Below, in pieces: positions 49,602 through 62,474 of a DNA stretch of 64,000 bases. Below the pieces are notes generated by a model that was not told the DNA's origin, ran no database searches, and saw nothing but the letters and a program-made list of their open reading frames with translations. Position 1 is the stretch's first letter, and the number at the start of each line of letters is the position of its first letter. The translations under genes and the position numbers were made by a program. The stretch comes from Tetrahymena elliotti 4EA. Taxonomy: Eukaryota > Ciliophora > Oligohymenophorea > Hymenostomatida > Tetrahymenidae. The stretch covers positions 97,949 to 161,948 of the forward strand of contig JH720305.1 in NCBI GenBank assembly GCA_000231825.2. The letters run 5' to 3'.

Positions 49602-52600
49602 TCAATTAGTAACTTATGAGTCTTTAGGAGGGGCAGACATTTCCCTTTAGCTATTAATATTGTGTGATATTTCCTAGACAGAAGTATTGTGGATATTTTA
49701 GAGTTTTCTTCTACTTTGTCTTTGCATGATTTTCTTTTTTAAATTTTCAATTTCTAGTTGAGTGCTGCTTTTTTCTGTTCCTAACTAACTTAGTCTATCA
49801 TTTACAGAAGAAATTTCTTCACTTAATTGATCCTTGATTTAGCTTTATTGGCTTTAGTAAAGCTACTCTGATTATTCTTCATTAGATCTAAAAGTACTTT
49901 TGCTTTTGATTTGAGCTTCCTATTCAACATTTTTTTATTGGTAAAGACTTGAGTGTTGTTGTTCGTCTTGTTATAAATTCTTCAAAGTCTCTCCTAATCC
50001 TCTTAGTGTGTCAGAAAACAGCTTTTATGATTGATTATAATTGGAAGAGTTAGAATTATAGTTAGACATTTTGAATGGATTAGAATTTCTTCTATTTTTG
50101 ATAACTTCTTGATTAAATGGATCAGAAGAACCACTCTAGTAATTTGACTCAACATTAATTTTGGAACTACAGTCTTAAGGAATTTATGAAAAAGTTCCAA
50201 CTAAATAATTTTAATTTTATTGTGTTGAAAAGCTTCCAGTAAATTCTTGTGAGATATAAGGTTGTATATTATTACTGTTATTATCATTTCTTTGAGATTC
50301 TAAACTATTTTTATGGACATGATTAGAACTGTAGTTATCAATTTATGATGACTTGCTATCAAAGAAAGATCCTCTTGCAGATGGAATTTTAATTCCTTAT
50401 AAATTAGAGGAGCATTCTGTGAATTATCCAAATATATTTCCTGATTGTAAAGAATAGCTATCAATAAAATTAAATTATTCTTTTTGATTACTATTTACAC
50501 TACTGTATCGTTGTTATTTAGCTTATTAATTAGAGTTTGTCAATTATTATATATTTTAATTTATTTATTCTTAAGTTAATTGTTAATTTCCACCATTATT
50601 TGCGCTTATGCTTCTACTTGATTCAGAAATTCTAAGTGAATTATTTAACAAGCATTGCTAATAAAAACTGTCCATACTCTCTTTTGTATTTATTCTCTGA
50701 CACTCATTGAGGGAGATTTGTTAATTTTTTGATTTGTTTGCTTAATTTTTTTAATCCTGGTTTTATTAATTGAGCTTAATTTATTGAAGAGGGTTGTTAT
50801 TATGATTCAACAACTACTTAGTAATAATTGCTTCTATTTCATTTTCATTTTATTCTCCAAGCTGGGCAATATTCAAAGACTATGTTTGAAGATTGATGCT
50901 GCTTAAACTTTACTTTAACAAATGTTAAGTACCATTAGAAATCTATTCATATTAATCTTCATTTAATTTATTGAATCCATTTTAATTCTTTTAATTTATC
51001 TTTTGTTATTGCTACTTTACATTAATAGATGAATGTGATCTACTCAAAGAGTTTGTTGATTAAATTTGATTTCCCAATAGTTTTTTCTATCTCTAAACAC
51101 ACAAAGGTTCATCTAACTATCCTCCTCTTTTCTTTAAATTCTAGTTATTGTTAAGTTTGTTATTAGATCCATTTCTCTAAAATTATTATTCTATTTAAAT
51201 TAAAAAAATTTTTAAATTAACTTTGGTGTTTTCAATTCATTAAAAATAATTCAATTATTTCAAGTTCATTCTCTTTTTTATTTTTATAATTAAAAAAATT
51301 TTTGTTTTTGGTTTTTTAAACTCTTTTTTTTATCTTTCCATCAATTAAAAGTTAAAATAAAAATTCTATGTCTTAAGAAAAAATCAATATTATTTTACAT
51401 TTTATTTATTAATCTATTAAAAATTAAGTAATGATTATTAATCATTTGGTTGGCCATAATTTTTCAAAAATTAATTTGAGAAAAAAGTAAATGCTTTAAG
51501 ATAAAAATAATATTTGTTTGTTATAAAAATAAAACAACAGATTTGGACTTTTGTTTTGAATATAATTGATTTCAATGTTTTTTCGAATATGAAATTATTT
51601 GGATGTTTATTTTGAATAAAAAATAATTGATTTGAGTGCTTTTTTAATCTAAAGTTGTTTTGAAAATAAAATAATTATTTAGATGTTTTTATTAGAATAT
51701 AATTACCTTTTCAAAAGATAAACTCTAAATTAATAAATAAATTATTTTTTTCATAATAATAATTATTGTAAGTTCAAATTTTCTTTTTCATAAAAAACCA
51801 AAAAATTTTAAATTGTAGTTTTAAAAAATAAATTTTAGGGTACCTTGAGTTCCTTTGATGGTCAAAACTTTTTTGCCTTTTTAAGATGTTTGTTTGTTCA
51901 TTTATTGGATAGGTTCGATTCTTGATTCATGCTAGTTTTGAAGCTATTTAATTATTGTTTAGTTATATGCATTGATGTCTTAGATTATTGGATTGAGGCA
52001 GAGCAATATTGGATTCAAATTTTAACTTATCTGGCTTAGTATTTTTTCATCTGTTTAAAGAATTAGAATAAATTTTTAATTTAAAAAATAAATTTATTTA
52101 CAAGAAGTCTTGGGAGTTTCTATTTTTTGTTAGATAATTTATATGATGCTGGCAAGATTAGTTAGGATTAAGGAAACACTTTCATTTCTTTAAAGATTTT
52201 CTTAAACGATTCTAGAAGATATTCTTTTTTCTTAAGCAACTATGAATTGAAGTCCTTTTATTTTTTGAATGTATTCCTCTAAGTGCAGTTTTTATTATTT
52301 ATCCTATTCAAATTATTATTTTAAATTCTTATTTTCTTGCTCAATGGTTTTCAACTTATTTTTGTACTGCATTAATTCATTGTTGCTTTAACGAAGATCT
52401 TTTTTTAACTAATTGACTTCATTTGATTTTTAAATTATGGTAAGATTTTCTAATGTATTTCCTGTGCTAGGAGGATTAGATTAAGAGCTGCAAAAGTTAT
52501 TGTTTTAATAATTAATTTCATAATTATTATTTGAGTTGATTTAATGATTATTTTCAGAAGATGAGAATGTTTGCAGCTAATGGCTTGAGTCAGCAGACAT

Positions 52601-53791
52601 TTAAATTTTTTAATTAATCTTTTAGTTGCTATTTTGCTTTATAAAATTATTATTTGGGTTAGTAATTAGCTTTTAATTTATCTGTTAGGCTTAGTGACTA
52701 TTATTTTTTGAATTTTAAACTGAATTTATTTATCGATTGTGAGAATGATGATGATTCTAAGATTCGTTAATTTAATTATGATAGTTGTTACTATTGTTAT
52801 ACATATTATCATTAAAAGACAAGTTTTATTTTGATTTAAGGGCTCCTTGAGAGATACCACCAGGACTGATAGAAATAAAATTAGAGGAATCATTAATGCT
52901 TATATTGCTTTATGATATATTTTGATTTAATAAATGAGAAATATTAATGCAGTTGGATGAATCTGGTGGTGGTGCTTATTTCATATTATCTAATGAGATA
53001 ATCTAATTATTCTGTAACCAATTATTGAGCTAAATAGAATTGATATTACTAATATTATTTTAATTCTTAGAGCTTGCCATTAGAATGCTTTAATTGTTTG
53101 ATGAGCTATCTAATGAATAATTAGAATAGGTGCTTTCGCTTCTCTTTTTCTACAAATCTTATATACCATCATTATTTTTGTTAGAAAGGTCTAATGATTG
53201 TCTTTATTATTAACTTTACAAGTTAGAGCTCGATTATTTATTTTTTTTAGCAACTTAATTAAAATTGTTGCTCATAATTTATTAGTAGATATTTTTAGGT
53301 TGGATTGTGCTGCTCTGTTTTGATTTAGTTTGTTAGGTATTCATTGAGTTAAGAACTTATTGGTTATTCTAACTAATTTTACGAAAAGTTTCTTGTTATT
53401 AGTTGAGCTAAGCTTGATTATTGACTTGATTAGAATAATTTAAGTTGTAGTTTTCTTTATTTTCCTAGCTATAAATTGATGAGTTATGACCATAGCTTAA
53501 TTACTTTTATTAGCTTTTAAGATTTATTTAGGAAAAATCTAAATTGCGATTTAGGTGATTGAAATTGTCTTCCTAAATGGTTGAATATTAATTATTTTAG
53601 AGAAATTTATTCCTATTGCCACTATCCTAAGAGTTTCGAGAAGATATGCTAGAGCTTTTATTTTGATTGAAAGATGGCATGTCTTTGTAATTGCTTCCGT
53701 TTGAAGAAGAGCCCCCAGAATTTTAAATGCTCAAACTTTTGTTAGCCCTTACTTTGGCATACGAAGAAGAGCAGTTGTTATTTTTCAGCAT
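49602..53791 (-). CDS. Q/N/S-rich coiled-coil protein, probably one gene with a 653-nt intron
   Basis: Two long minus-strand open blocks of like composition. Block 1 runs from ATG 53791 and would stop at 51788 if unspliced. Block 2 is open from 51236 to TGA 49604-49602 but has no ATG until 50675. An intron from 51843 to 51191 (GTACCC...AAATAG) joins them in phase (GTQ to EQQFQRNGS), and a 51-nt GTAAAT...AACAG intron at 52101-52051 also fits. The model gives 1161 aa. The protein is mostly low-complexity Asn/Gln/Ser with coiled coils near the middle (QSNEVNQLKKDLRQSNNEL-like, about 52300-52450) and near the C terminus (SSTQLEIENLKKKIMQRQ). No enzyme motif. The long-intron join, with a non-consensus GTACCC donor, is the weakest part; two adjacent genes is the alternative. 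Confidence 0.6.
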
Positions 53792-54849
53792 TACTTTAAT
53801 TAAAGATAAGAGCTTGGTTGAGTGATTTTGTTATGTTTACCTATATTTTAATTCAAACTAATATTTTTTTGATTATAAAAGATATTATTAGGAATATACT
53901 AAATTTACGATCCAATTAATTGATTTTAAAAAATAACGAACTTATTTACCTATTTATTTTATTAATCTAAAATGACTCAATTTTCTTGGCTTTTTTTAAT
54001 TTAAATTGTTTCAACTACTTTCTTTTAATTTTTTGAATTTGAAGGTATTATTTGATTAAATTTCATCATTAACCAATCCAAATATTTCTATAAATCACAA
54101 AATTATTATCAACTTGCTAATCAACCAACACTTTAATTTTATTAAAAAATAATAATAATAATTAAATGTTGCATGCTTCCTTTTATACTAGTATAAGATA
54201 AATTATAAAATGTTTGGCATATCTATCTATTTTACAAAAATGAGTAGTTTATTTATTTACTTTATAAAATTATTAAAAACCAATCAAAAAAGTATTATCA
54301 ACCTACAAACCAATCACTATTTTTCTTTCTTTATCTAAAAGTGTATTTTTAATAATATCCATTTTATCTAAAAAATCATAAAATAAAGAGATAATACATG
54401 CAAATAGTAATCTAATTATTTACTAAATAATTAATGCTTTTTTTGATCATAAAAACATAAATTTTTACTTCTCAAAAAAAATATAAGTGATAATAAAGAA
54501 TAATAAATTTCTAATAAGTTGACCATTTATACAATAATTAAGCAATTAAAATTAACTAAATTAGAAATCCTTTTTAGAAATGATGAGGATATTATTTATT
54601 TTAACTATTAAATGCATGAAATATCTTTACTTATTTTAATAAGTTTTTTCTACAAAATATTTCACTTTTATTACTTAATTTCTTGAAAAAAATTTGTTGA
54701 AAACTTTCTCTAAAATTAATTATTTTTTTAAGTACTTAAAATTATAAATCTTTAAAGTAGATTAATTATGAAAATAATGTCTGTTTACTAGCAATACATG
54801 CAAAAAATCGATTAATAGATAAGATTTTGAGAATAAAATATTAAGATTA
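53792..54849. other. Intergenic, divergent
   Basis: AT-rich spacer upstream of the Q/N-rich gene; no gene recognised. Confidence 0.55.
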
Positions 54850-55157
54850 TCATTCAAAGTAAATAAATACATAAAAAAACTTGTTATTGCTAGATTTATA
54901 ATTTTAAAAACTCTAACTAAGATATTTTTGATTATCATTTGATCACAATTTTAGTTTTTTTGTTTAGTTGTTCTTAATAATATTGATAGTATCTAAATAT
55001 AAATATGCTATTTATTTAAAAAAAATTAGATATAAGAATTTAAGATATATTTATTTGTAATTAGAAACATTTTGGAGAAATGAATAAAGAAGATTTAAAT
55101 ACTAAGTTAAAAAATGTATACAATTAAATAAAATTCATATCTGCTTATATTACTTGA
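54850..55157 (+). repeat. Upstream copy of a duplicated promoter and start region
   Basis: This segment matches 55195-55480 along its length, with shared blocks such as TTTGATCACAATTTTAGTTT versus CTGATCACAATTTTAGTTTT and AGAAACATTTTG before the start codon. It ends in its own start, ATG 55080, opening MNKEDL as in the downstream gene, but the frame stops at TGA 55155-55157 after 25 codons. It is either a decayed first copy or an upstream decoy reading frame. Confidence 0.7.
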
Positions 55158-55194
55158 TGAGACCAGACCATTCAAATTTTTATTAGAATAAAAT

Positions 55195-55437
55195 ACTAAT
55201 AACATCACTCAAAGTAAGTAAATAAATTGTTAATTGCAAAATTTATAATTTGGAAAGTCCTTACTAAGATAGATATTTTTTATCATTATCTGATCACAAT
55301 TTTAGTTTTTAGTTTAGTTAATATTAATCATATTGATTGTATCTAAAAATATATTTGTTTTTATTATTAAAAAGAATTTAGATAGAAAAATTAAAAATAT
55401 ACTTGTACTTGCTTGTAGGTAGAAACATTTTGAAGAA
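55195..55437 (+). promoter_or_regulatory. Promoter/5' flank of the importin-beta fragment gene (second duplicate)
   Basis: The downstream copy of the duplicated block, directly before ATG 55438. Shared ATCACAATTTTAGTTTT and AGAAACATTTTG(A/G)AGAAATG elements mark what was retained. No transcription start is demonstrated. Confidence 0.45.
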
Positions 55438-56553
55438 ATGAATAAAGAAGATTTAAAAAACAAAGTTGAGTCAATATAACAATAGCTAAATAAATTGCTC
55501 GGTGGTTAGGTTAAAGACCCTAGTGATTTTGATACAGATTATAAGTAATTGAGTGATTTATCATTTGAATTTATGAATACAATATCTGAATCTTATGGTT
55601 TTGAATAGGATATTGGATTTGTATCATAAATCATACAAACTTTTATTGAAGAGTTTGAAAAATATATTTCATCTACATCAGAAAATCTAGTTAAGTGCAT
55701 TAATTTTATATTAGAAATCCTTTTTGAGTGTTCAGTTTTATTAATCGAAGATTTAAGCTCTCTTTAAGTCGAAAAAATTATAAAAACAATGGCAAGCTAT
55801 TATCAGAAATTTAGCGATCCAGTAGAAACAGGTTTAGATTTGCTTTCTGAAGTTGCAATAAATTAATAAGACAAAATTGTACCTTATGCAGATTTATTAT
55901 GGACTTTAGTAGTCTAAGGATGGAATTGCAATTCTACAATATTAAAAATCTCAAGTTTGAAACTAATTCAAGATCTTGCAACTGCCCTCAAAGACAATTT
56001 TAATCCTAAAAAGGAAATAATTGAAGAAATAATAGATTAATATGAGAAATAAGAAACTGAATTATAGATTAAATCATAAATTATAATAGTCCTTGGAGAC
56101 TTATTCTTAAATTAATAGGATTTTGCTAACCCTTACTTAGATAGAACATTAAAAGCTTTAGAAGATGGTTTGAAATTAGCAACTGAGTTAGCTTAATCTC
56201 CCTAAAACACAAGTGAATTGCAAGAAGATATCATTGTATAATTTAATTAAAATCTTATTGAGTCTTTCTAATGTATTATCTTAGCTATGGAAAAGAATAT
56301 AAAAATATTATCTATAACTCAAGCATTAAACAACTTCCTTAAAGTAGTTTGTCGTGAAGAGATGGAGCCTAGCTAAGATTTTTTAATTAACTCTATTGGA
56401 TTATTAGCTGATCTTGTAAGATTCTTCTAACAAGATGTTAAATTCATGGTTAATGAAGACTATATTAAGTTCGCAGTTAAGCGTATTAAAGAAGAAGACA
56501 GCTCTAATTAGATCTTAAACTACTACCTATTAAATGTTAAGCAATTAAAATGA
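55438..56553 (+). CDS. Importin beta-like protein, C-terminal half only
   Basis: A 371-aa single-exon protein, ATG 55438 and TGA 56551. It is all alpha-helical HEAT-type repeat and matches the C-terminal part of importin beta (karyopherin beta-1). The segments SQIIIVLGDLFLNQQDFANP, YLDRTLKALEDGLK and NSIGLLADLVRFFQQDVKF correspond to the family's repeats near the C terminus. Full-length importin beta is about 870 aa and carries N-terminal Ran and nucleoporin sites, absent here. A leading segment of about 40 residues (MNKEDLKNKVESIQQQLNKL) could be a replacement N terminus. It may be a retained gene fragment, a diverged short karyopherin, or a regulator that binds cargo but not Ran; I cannot distinguish these. 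The 5' region is duplicated upstream. Confidence 0.75.
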
Positions 56554-57656
56554 TAAAATTTAAGTATCCTTGTAATTACATAAAAGAGTTTTTTTATATT
56601 TTTTAAATTGCAAATAAGAATTTTTTAAGTATTTTCTAAAATCATTGTTATCCACTTTCCATTTTATTAAAGTTGTGGTAAAAAAAGAAAAGACCTGCTT
56701 TAAATTGATCAAAAATATTTATATTATTTCTAATTAAAATAAATAGAAAAATAGGAGTAATCTTTTTTTACCAATTTAATAAAGTTTATGAGTATCTAGA
56801 TTGACTTCACAGACTATTTTTTCTATTTTTCTAGCTTTTAATTTTCGCTAAAAATACTTAAATTTATAAATTTCTAATATTTTTATTTTTTCTATCTATC
56901 ACAAACTTTTTTAAGTTATTTAAGATAAGTTTAAAAAATAAATAATTAAATATTTTTTGACATCATAATAATAATTTCAATTTATTTTAATTACTCATCT
57001 TATTAATAAAAATTTAATAAAATATTTTAAAAAAATAAAGCAAGTTAGAGAAAATTAATAAAAAATAGTGAGTGGATTTTATAAATATTTCTAATTTAAT
57101 TACTATTTTTCATTTTGAAATTAAACTAAAAATTATTTATGATTTTTTGATAGCAGATTAATATGCTCTAAAATTATATTTTCAAGAGAAAAAAGAGGAT
57201 TTTTATTACATTTAAAATATAATTTATCTATTTATAAAAGTTTTTTGTCCTACTTTAGATTGTTGATTTTAAGTTATTTGCCTCTCTAAGCAAAATAAGG
57301 AAAGCAATAGATAGAAATTTGTGATTTATAAAATTAGTATTAGACATCTTAATAATATGTTTATAAAAATAAAAATAAAAACACTGAAAAAGCAAGCTAC
57401 TTACTTTTTAAATTTTAATTTGATAATCTAAGTTTTACAATTAAAAATGAACAAAAAAAAATTTTTAAATAAAAGAAGAGAACCATTTGTAAAATGTAAT
57501 TATCTTTCGAAATTAGTTTTTGAGAGAGACAGAAGCAGAATCATAAAAGGCATTAAAATTTTATTCTTGAAAAAAATAATAACAAAATTTAAATAAAAAT
57601 AAAAACAAAAAGTATATAATTTAAGTACAATAATTTTTGATTTTTAAGTTAACTCA
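56554..57656. other. Intergenic, no gene recognised
   Basis: About 1.1 kb of AT-rich DNA between plus-strand genes; no element recognised. Confidence 0.55.
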
Positions 57657-60600
57657 ATGAATTAGTAAGCAATTAAAGATTTGGCGCATACTGAACACGA
57701 TTAGTAATTTCATAAAACAGATCATTTGCCTAATTATAATGAATCTTTTTAAGGGGTTACTAGTTAGAGACATATTTTATAGTAACTACATTTAATCACA
57801 ATTGATGATAGAATAAATAACTAAGAGATAGGAGATCATCGAAATCAACCACCTTAGGTTAAACTTAATTTAAAAAGTATATAAAGTGATACTATCAGAA
57901 ATAAGAATTTTAAAAAAACGTAAAGTATCTCACCAAATAATGAAAAATCTCAAGCTTCTTTCTGTTAACTATCTCCATTTGATTCTGAGCTTGGTTTTGC
58001 TAAAAGGCATTTAGATAATTTTGGCTTACTTCATAATAAAAATTTAAAGCAAAGCAGCCATAAGCATATTGATTATAACAATCAGTTAGACGAAAAAAAA
58101 TCAATGCATGATTAGCTGATAATGAGGAGTATGTTTAAGAAAATGAGGCTTTAATTTTATTTAAAAAAATTTGGCGAGAGGATGATATCTCTTTTAAAAA
58201 GGAACCAATTAGCCACCTTCTTGAGCAATAAGGAATTTTTTCATATCTTTAATGACAAATCTGCATTTTTTAATTCTAAGCATTCGTTTTAAAAAGAGAT
58301 TCACTCACTTACAACTAAGAATAAATAATTCGAATAGAAAGTAAATTAGCAGAACTTAAACACCTCTTACATTAATATAGATCAAGCTTAATAATCTTCT
58401 TTCAGCTCCAAAAAATTTCAAATATTATTGAAGACTCTTAACAATATTCCTATTATTTCAGCATTATCCAAAATTAAATTTCTTTGGGACTTAGTCTTCC
58501 TTCTGTGTATTGGTTTCTTTTTTATTATTATTCCTTTAAGTATTGTATTTAAGATGACTATTGAAGATATTGTTGGAACGAAAAAAGTTGAAATTATACT
58601 AATAGTCTTAATGATAGCTGATATACTTACTAATTTTAATACCAGTCTTATTTAGTAAGGCAAAGAAATTAAAGACCATAGCAAAATAGCAAGATTTTAC
58701 TTACAAAATGGTATTATTTAATAAATTTATAATTTGTAAGCTAATTTAATAATTATTTAAAAGGATTCTTGATAGATGTAACAACTTTAGTTAGTTTAAT
58801 TATAGATTATTTTGTAAGTTAATTCAACAATTTACCAAATGTAGAGCTAATATCTAACATTCTCTTGCTTGTATTTTATTTGCGTTTACAATAATTAAAT
58901 AGGTTATTGAAAAAAATTGAAATAAAGTATCATGTCTCATCATAATCAAGCTAAGTGTTGAGACTTATAAAATTGTTGTTAATTAATATTTACATTATTT
59001 ATATTTTAGCATGCTTTTGGATATAAGTAGGTTATTGGGAAAAAAATGATCCAAATAATTGGCTAGCAAAGTATGAAATAGCTAATTCACAATGGTATTT
59101 TTAACTCTTAAATTCATTTTATTTTAATACTGTTACTATGGTAACTGTTGGATATGGAGATATTTCTCCCTAAACAGATTTCGAAAGGCTTTTCAGCATA
59201 TTTACAGTTCTCTCAGCCTGTTGTGTATTTGCATATTCAATTAATGAGGTAAAAAAATAGCTAAAAAAATTGAAAATGATTTTGTTTTCTTAAATAATAG
59301 GTAGGAAGCATCTTTGAATAAATGAACAAAGAAACTTAAATATAAAATGACAATATGTTTATAATCAACAATTATATGAAGAACAAGAGAATAACATCAG
59401 ACCTTTAATATTAAATTCGTCACTACCTTGAATATTATTGGAATGAAAGCTTTTCAGAAAATACTTAAAAGTAGGAAATGATAATCAACTAATTATCAAA
59501 TAATTTAAAAGAAAACTTGATGTTAGAGGCAAATAGAATTATTTTAGAGTCTCCATTGTTAAGAGATAATTTCTCATTAAAGACTCTTTTGAAAACTGTG
59601 TCTATTATTACTGAGTAAAGATGCACACCAGAAGAAATAATATATCTTGAAGGTGAAAGAGAAGATATTTCAATTTACTTTATAGAAAAAGGCTAAGTTT
59701 AAGTGTTTCATTCATTAGAAAACCCAAATTTACGCTTAAAAAGCTCAATAAATTCTCGAGAAAGAGGAGAATACTTTGGTAATTAAATAAAATTAAAATG
59801 ATTAATTAATTATTTTTACAATTAGGTGAAATATCTTTTTTTACTGGAAAATAAAGATCAAGCAATTACAGGAGTTTAGATTTTACGACACTTCTCAAAA
59901 TTGAAAGAAAAAAATTCATTGAAATTCTTCAAGAAAGTCCAGAAGATTATGAAAAATTTTGTATGATTAAAGATGATCTCATATTCAACAATAATATTGA
60001 ACACACTCTTAAAAAATGTGTTTATTGTAGAGACTAGCCTTTACTAGATGCTCAACACATTGAACCATAGTGTCCAGTTTTTCATTACATACCTAATAAA
60101 TCAAGAGTAATTTTTTTTTGAATAAAGTTTTTAGATATTACAAATATATAAAATAAATTTTAATTTCATCATCTGATATATTGGAATATTTTGTACAATC
60201 ATAGTTTTAAGATTTGATTTTAAAAAATTTTATAATTAATTAATTATGCATAAATGAAAAAAAGAAGGTATTAATATTTAATTACTTAAGAATTACTTAG
60301 GATATTTAAAAATTTAATTAAATCTTTTATCCTAATTTCAATAAAATGAATAATTAAATTTCTTATTGATATTCTTTAGATAAAAACTATTGATTTCTCC
60401 ATGAAAAATTAAGTTTTTATATGCCATAAACCTTCATTAATTTTCACCAACCCCCTCCCCAGGCTCATAGAGGACTAAATAGTGATCATTAATTAAAAAT
60501 TACCTAAATATTTAAAAAATTTAGATTATTTTAATCTCTTTTGAAATTATATATATTTTTAAATAAAATATGAATTAATAATTTTATTGAATAATAATTA

Positions 60601-62474
60601 TAAAGCTGTAGGACAGCTTCAAAAAATAGCTCAATTAAGAAGAGAGGAAAAAAGAAAAAAGAAGAAAATAGTTCAAGTAAAATACTTTTGAATAAAAGGA
60701 TCAAATTTGTTATGAATTAGTAAGCTTTAATAGTAACCAATATTAATTATTAGAAAATTATAGAGAGTAATATGGAATAATTTATGGACTTAGGTCTTTA
60801 TATGAATAAGATAATTAGAATTAAGATCAATAACTATAATAAGATAAAAACTGTAAAAAATAGGTTAGTATTAATCATAATATAGACAGTCTTTCTAGCA
60901 GTTAATATAGTGATAATGAAATTAACATTTTTGACTCATAAGATTCAGATGGCTTCTAAGTCAATTAGAGTAAATTAAACACTCAAGATAATTAGATTGA
61001 TAAAAAATTGGATAATTAAATTGTAAAAAAAAATCATCAATTGCAGTCTAATGATAGTAAAAATTCTATCATCTAAGAAGAATCAGAATCTGAAACAGAA
61101 TAAGGTTAGGGCTTATCAAATTTCCAAAATTAGACTTAAATTTAATAAAAAAAATTGAGATTTAAAAATGAAAATGAATAAAATAAATCCTTAGTAAGTT
61201 AATGTAATATTAAAGAATAGTAAATAAATTAATTTTAATCAAGTGAGAATTCAAATGAAATAGAATTTAAAGAATAAGATAAGTTGCGACTAAAAAATTA
61301 AAATAAATCTAAAGAAATAAAGAAATAGAATAACGAGTAAATATGTTTAAATTAAGCAAAAAAAAAGAATCTAAAACATAGGGACAGTAAGAGTATGCAA
61401 GAAATAAAATAAGATTAAGAGTTATTAAAATTGTAAATATAGAGACAAAAAAGTGAAAAGTAATTAAAATCTGAAAGATCGCTCAGCGCAAAGAAGCAGG
61501 AATCAATATTTGATCAAAAAAATCTAGAAAGCCTGAGATTCCTTGAATATTTAAAAAAATCATATCAGATAATTAAAAGTTATCCCAATAGCGAGAATTT
61601 GGGTTTGAATCAATTAATTAAAAATACATCAATTAACCATCAGATATCCACAGAAAATTAATTTCCTTCAGATGAAAGTAAAACTTATGGAAATTTATAA
61701 CAAAGTAATCTAACATTATTTACTTAATAAATTGATGGATTGCTTAAAAGTTTTAAGTTGTTTCAAGAAAATGTAATCAGTCAACAAACTCAAAACAGTT
61801 TTCAGTATGATTTCTTAAAATGTGATCATTTAAAACTATAGGATTATTAATTTGATCTGATCTTTTACTAATTTGATTAAATGAAAGCATACTCTATGTA
61901 TTTTCCTCATAACAATTATGAAAATGTCTTAAATCACTGCTATCGGTATTAAACTATGAAAAAAATATGCAAAAATAAATCAGATATAAGTAGGATATAT
62001 TCATGTCCTTCTATTAAAATTAAATCTAATAGTATTTGCAGCTAGATAAGTAGATAATAAAGTAGTAATAGCATTTGTAATGGTAACATCATTAATAACA
62101 ATAATAACAACAACAGCAACAATAGTAATAATAATAATTATACAGGTATAAATGATATTTTTGGCTAATCCTCTATTAATAGACTTAAAATACTTAAGAG
62201 TAACTCATTATAGAGAAAGAATTAAATTTAAGATGTCCAATACCTATTACAATAATATACAGATTCTTCTCCAAATAATAGAATATAAGGCTAAACTCAA
62301 ATTGATGATGATTAAAAACCAAAGATATCTCTCAATTTAAAAAGTGAAGTAATAGACTAAGAAAAAAAGCCAATTTAAAATCAATTTTTTGGAAGTAGCT
62401 ACCATTTATAATCTGAAAATCAAAATAATTAAAAATAAAAAAGTAGATTTAGCTTACTTAATCATGCGCAATGA
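57657..62474 (+). CDS. Cyclic-nucleotide-binding-domain K+ channel
   Basis: A 1388-aa channel in five exons: 57657-58710, 58764-59248, 59301-59778, 59826-60106, 60606-62474; all phases close, the last intron is 499 nt. Polar N terminus of about 260 residues, then six hydrophobic segments starting with DLVFLLCIGFFFIIIPLSIV. The pore helix and selectivity filter are TVTMVTVGYGD (GYGD at 481-484), the K+ signature of EAG/CNG-type channels. C-linker and cyclic-nucleotide-binding domain follow (YFIEKGQVQVFH, ERGEYFG, GEISFFTG). A ciliate-type Cys/His cluster comes next (CVYCRDQPLLDAQHIEPQCP, then VFH). The ~620-residue tail is rich in Gln, Asn, Ser and Lys and has a polyAsn run. Expected in plasma or ciliary membrane. 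A paralog begins at 63384. Confidence 0.9.
62040..62140 (+). repeat. Asn/Ser codon repeat in the channel tail
   Basis: AAT/AAC/AGT/AGC trinucleotide-type tract encoding a run of about twenty mostly Asn residues in the cytoplasmic tail. Confidence 0.7.

Noticed and set aside
51560..51754. Minus-strand frame starting MKKIIYLLIQSLSF, resembling a signal peptide
   Set aside because: AT-coded Ile/Lys/Asn/Phe composition throughout and lies inside the proposed long intron; chance frame under a one-stop code.
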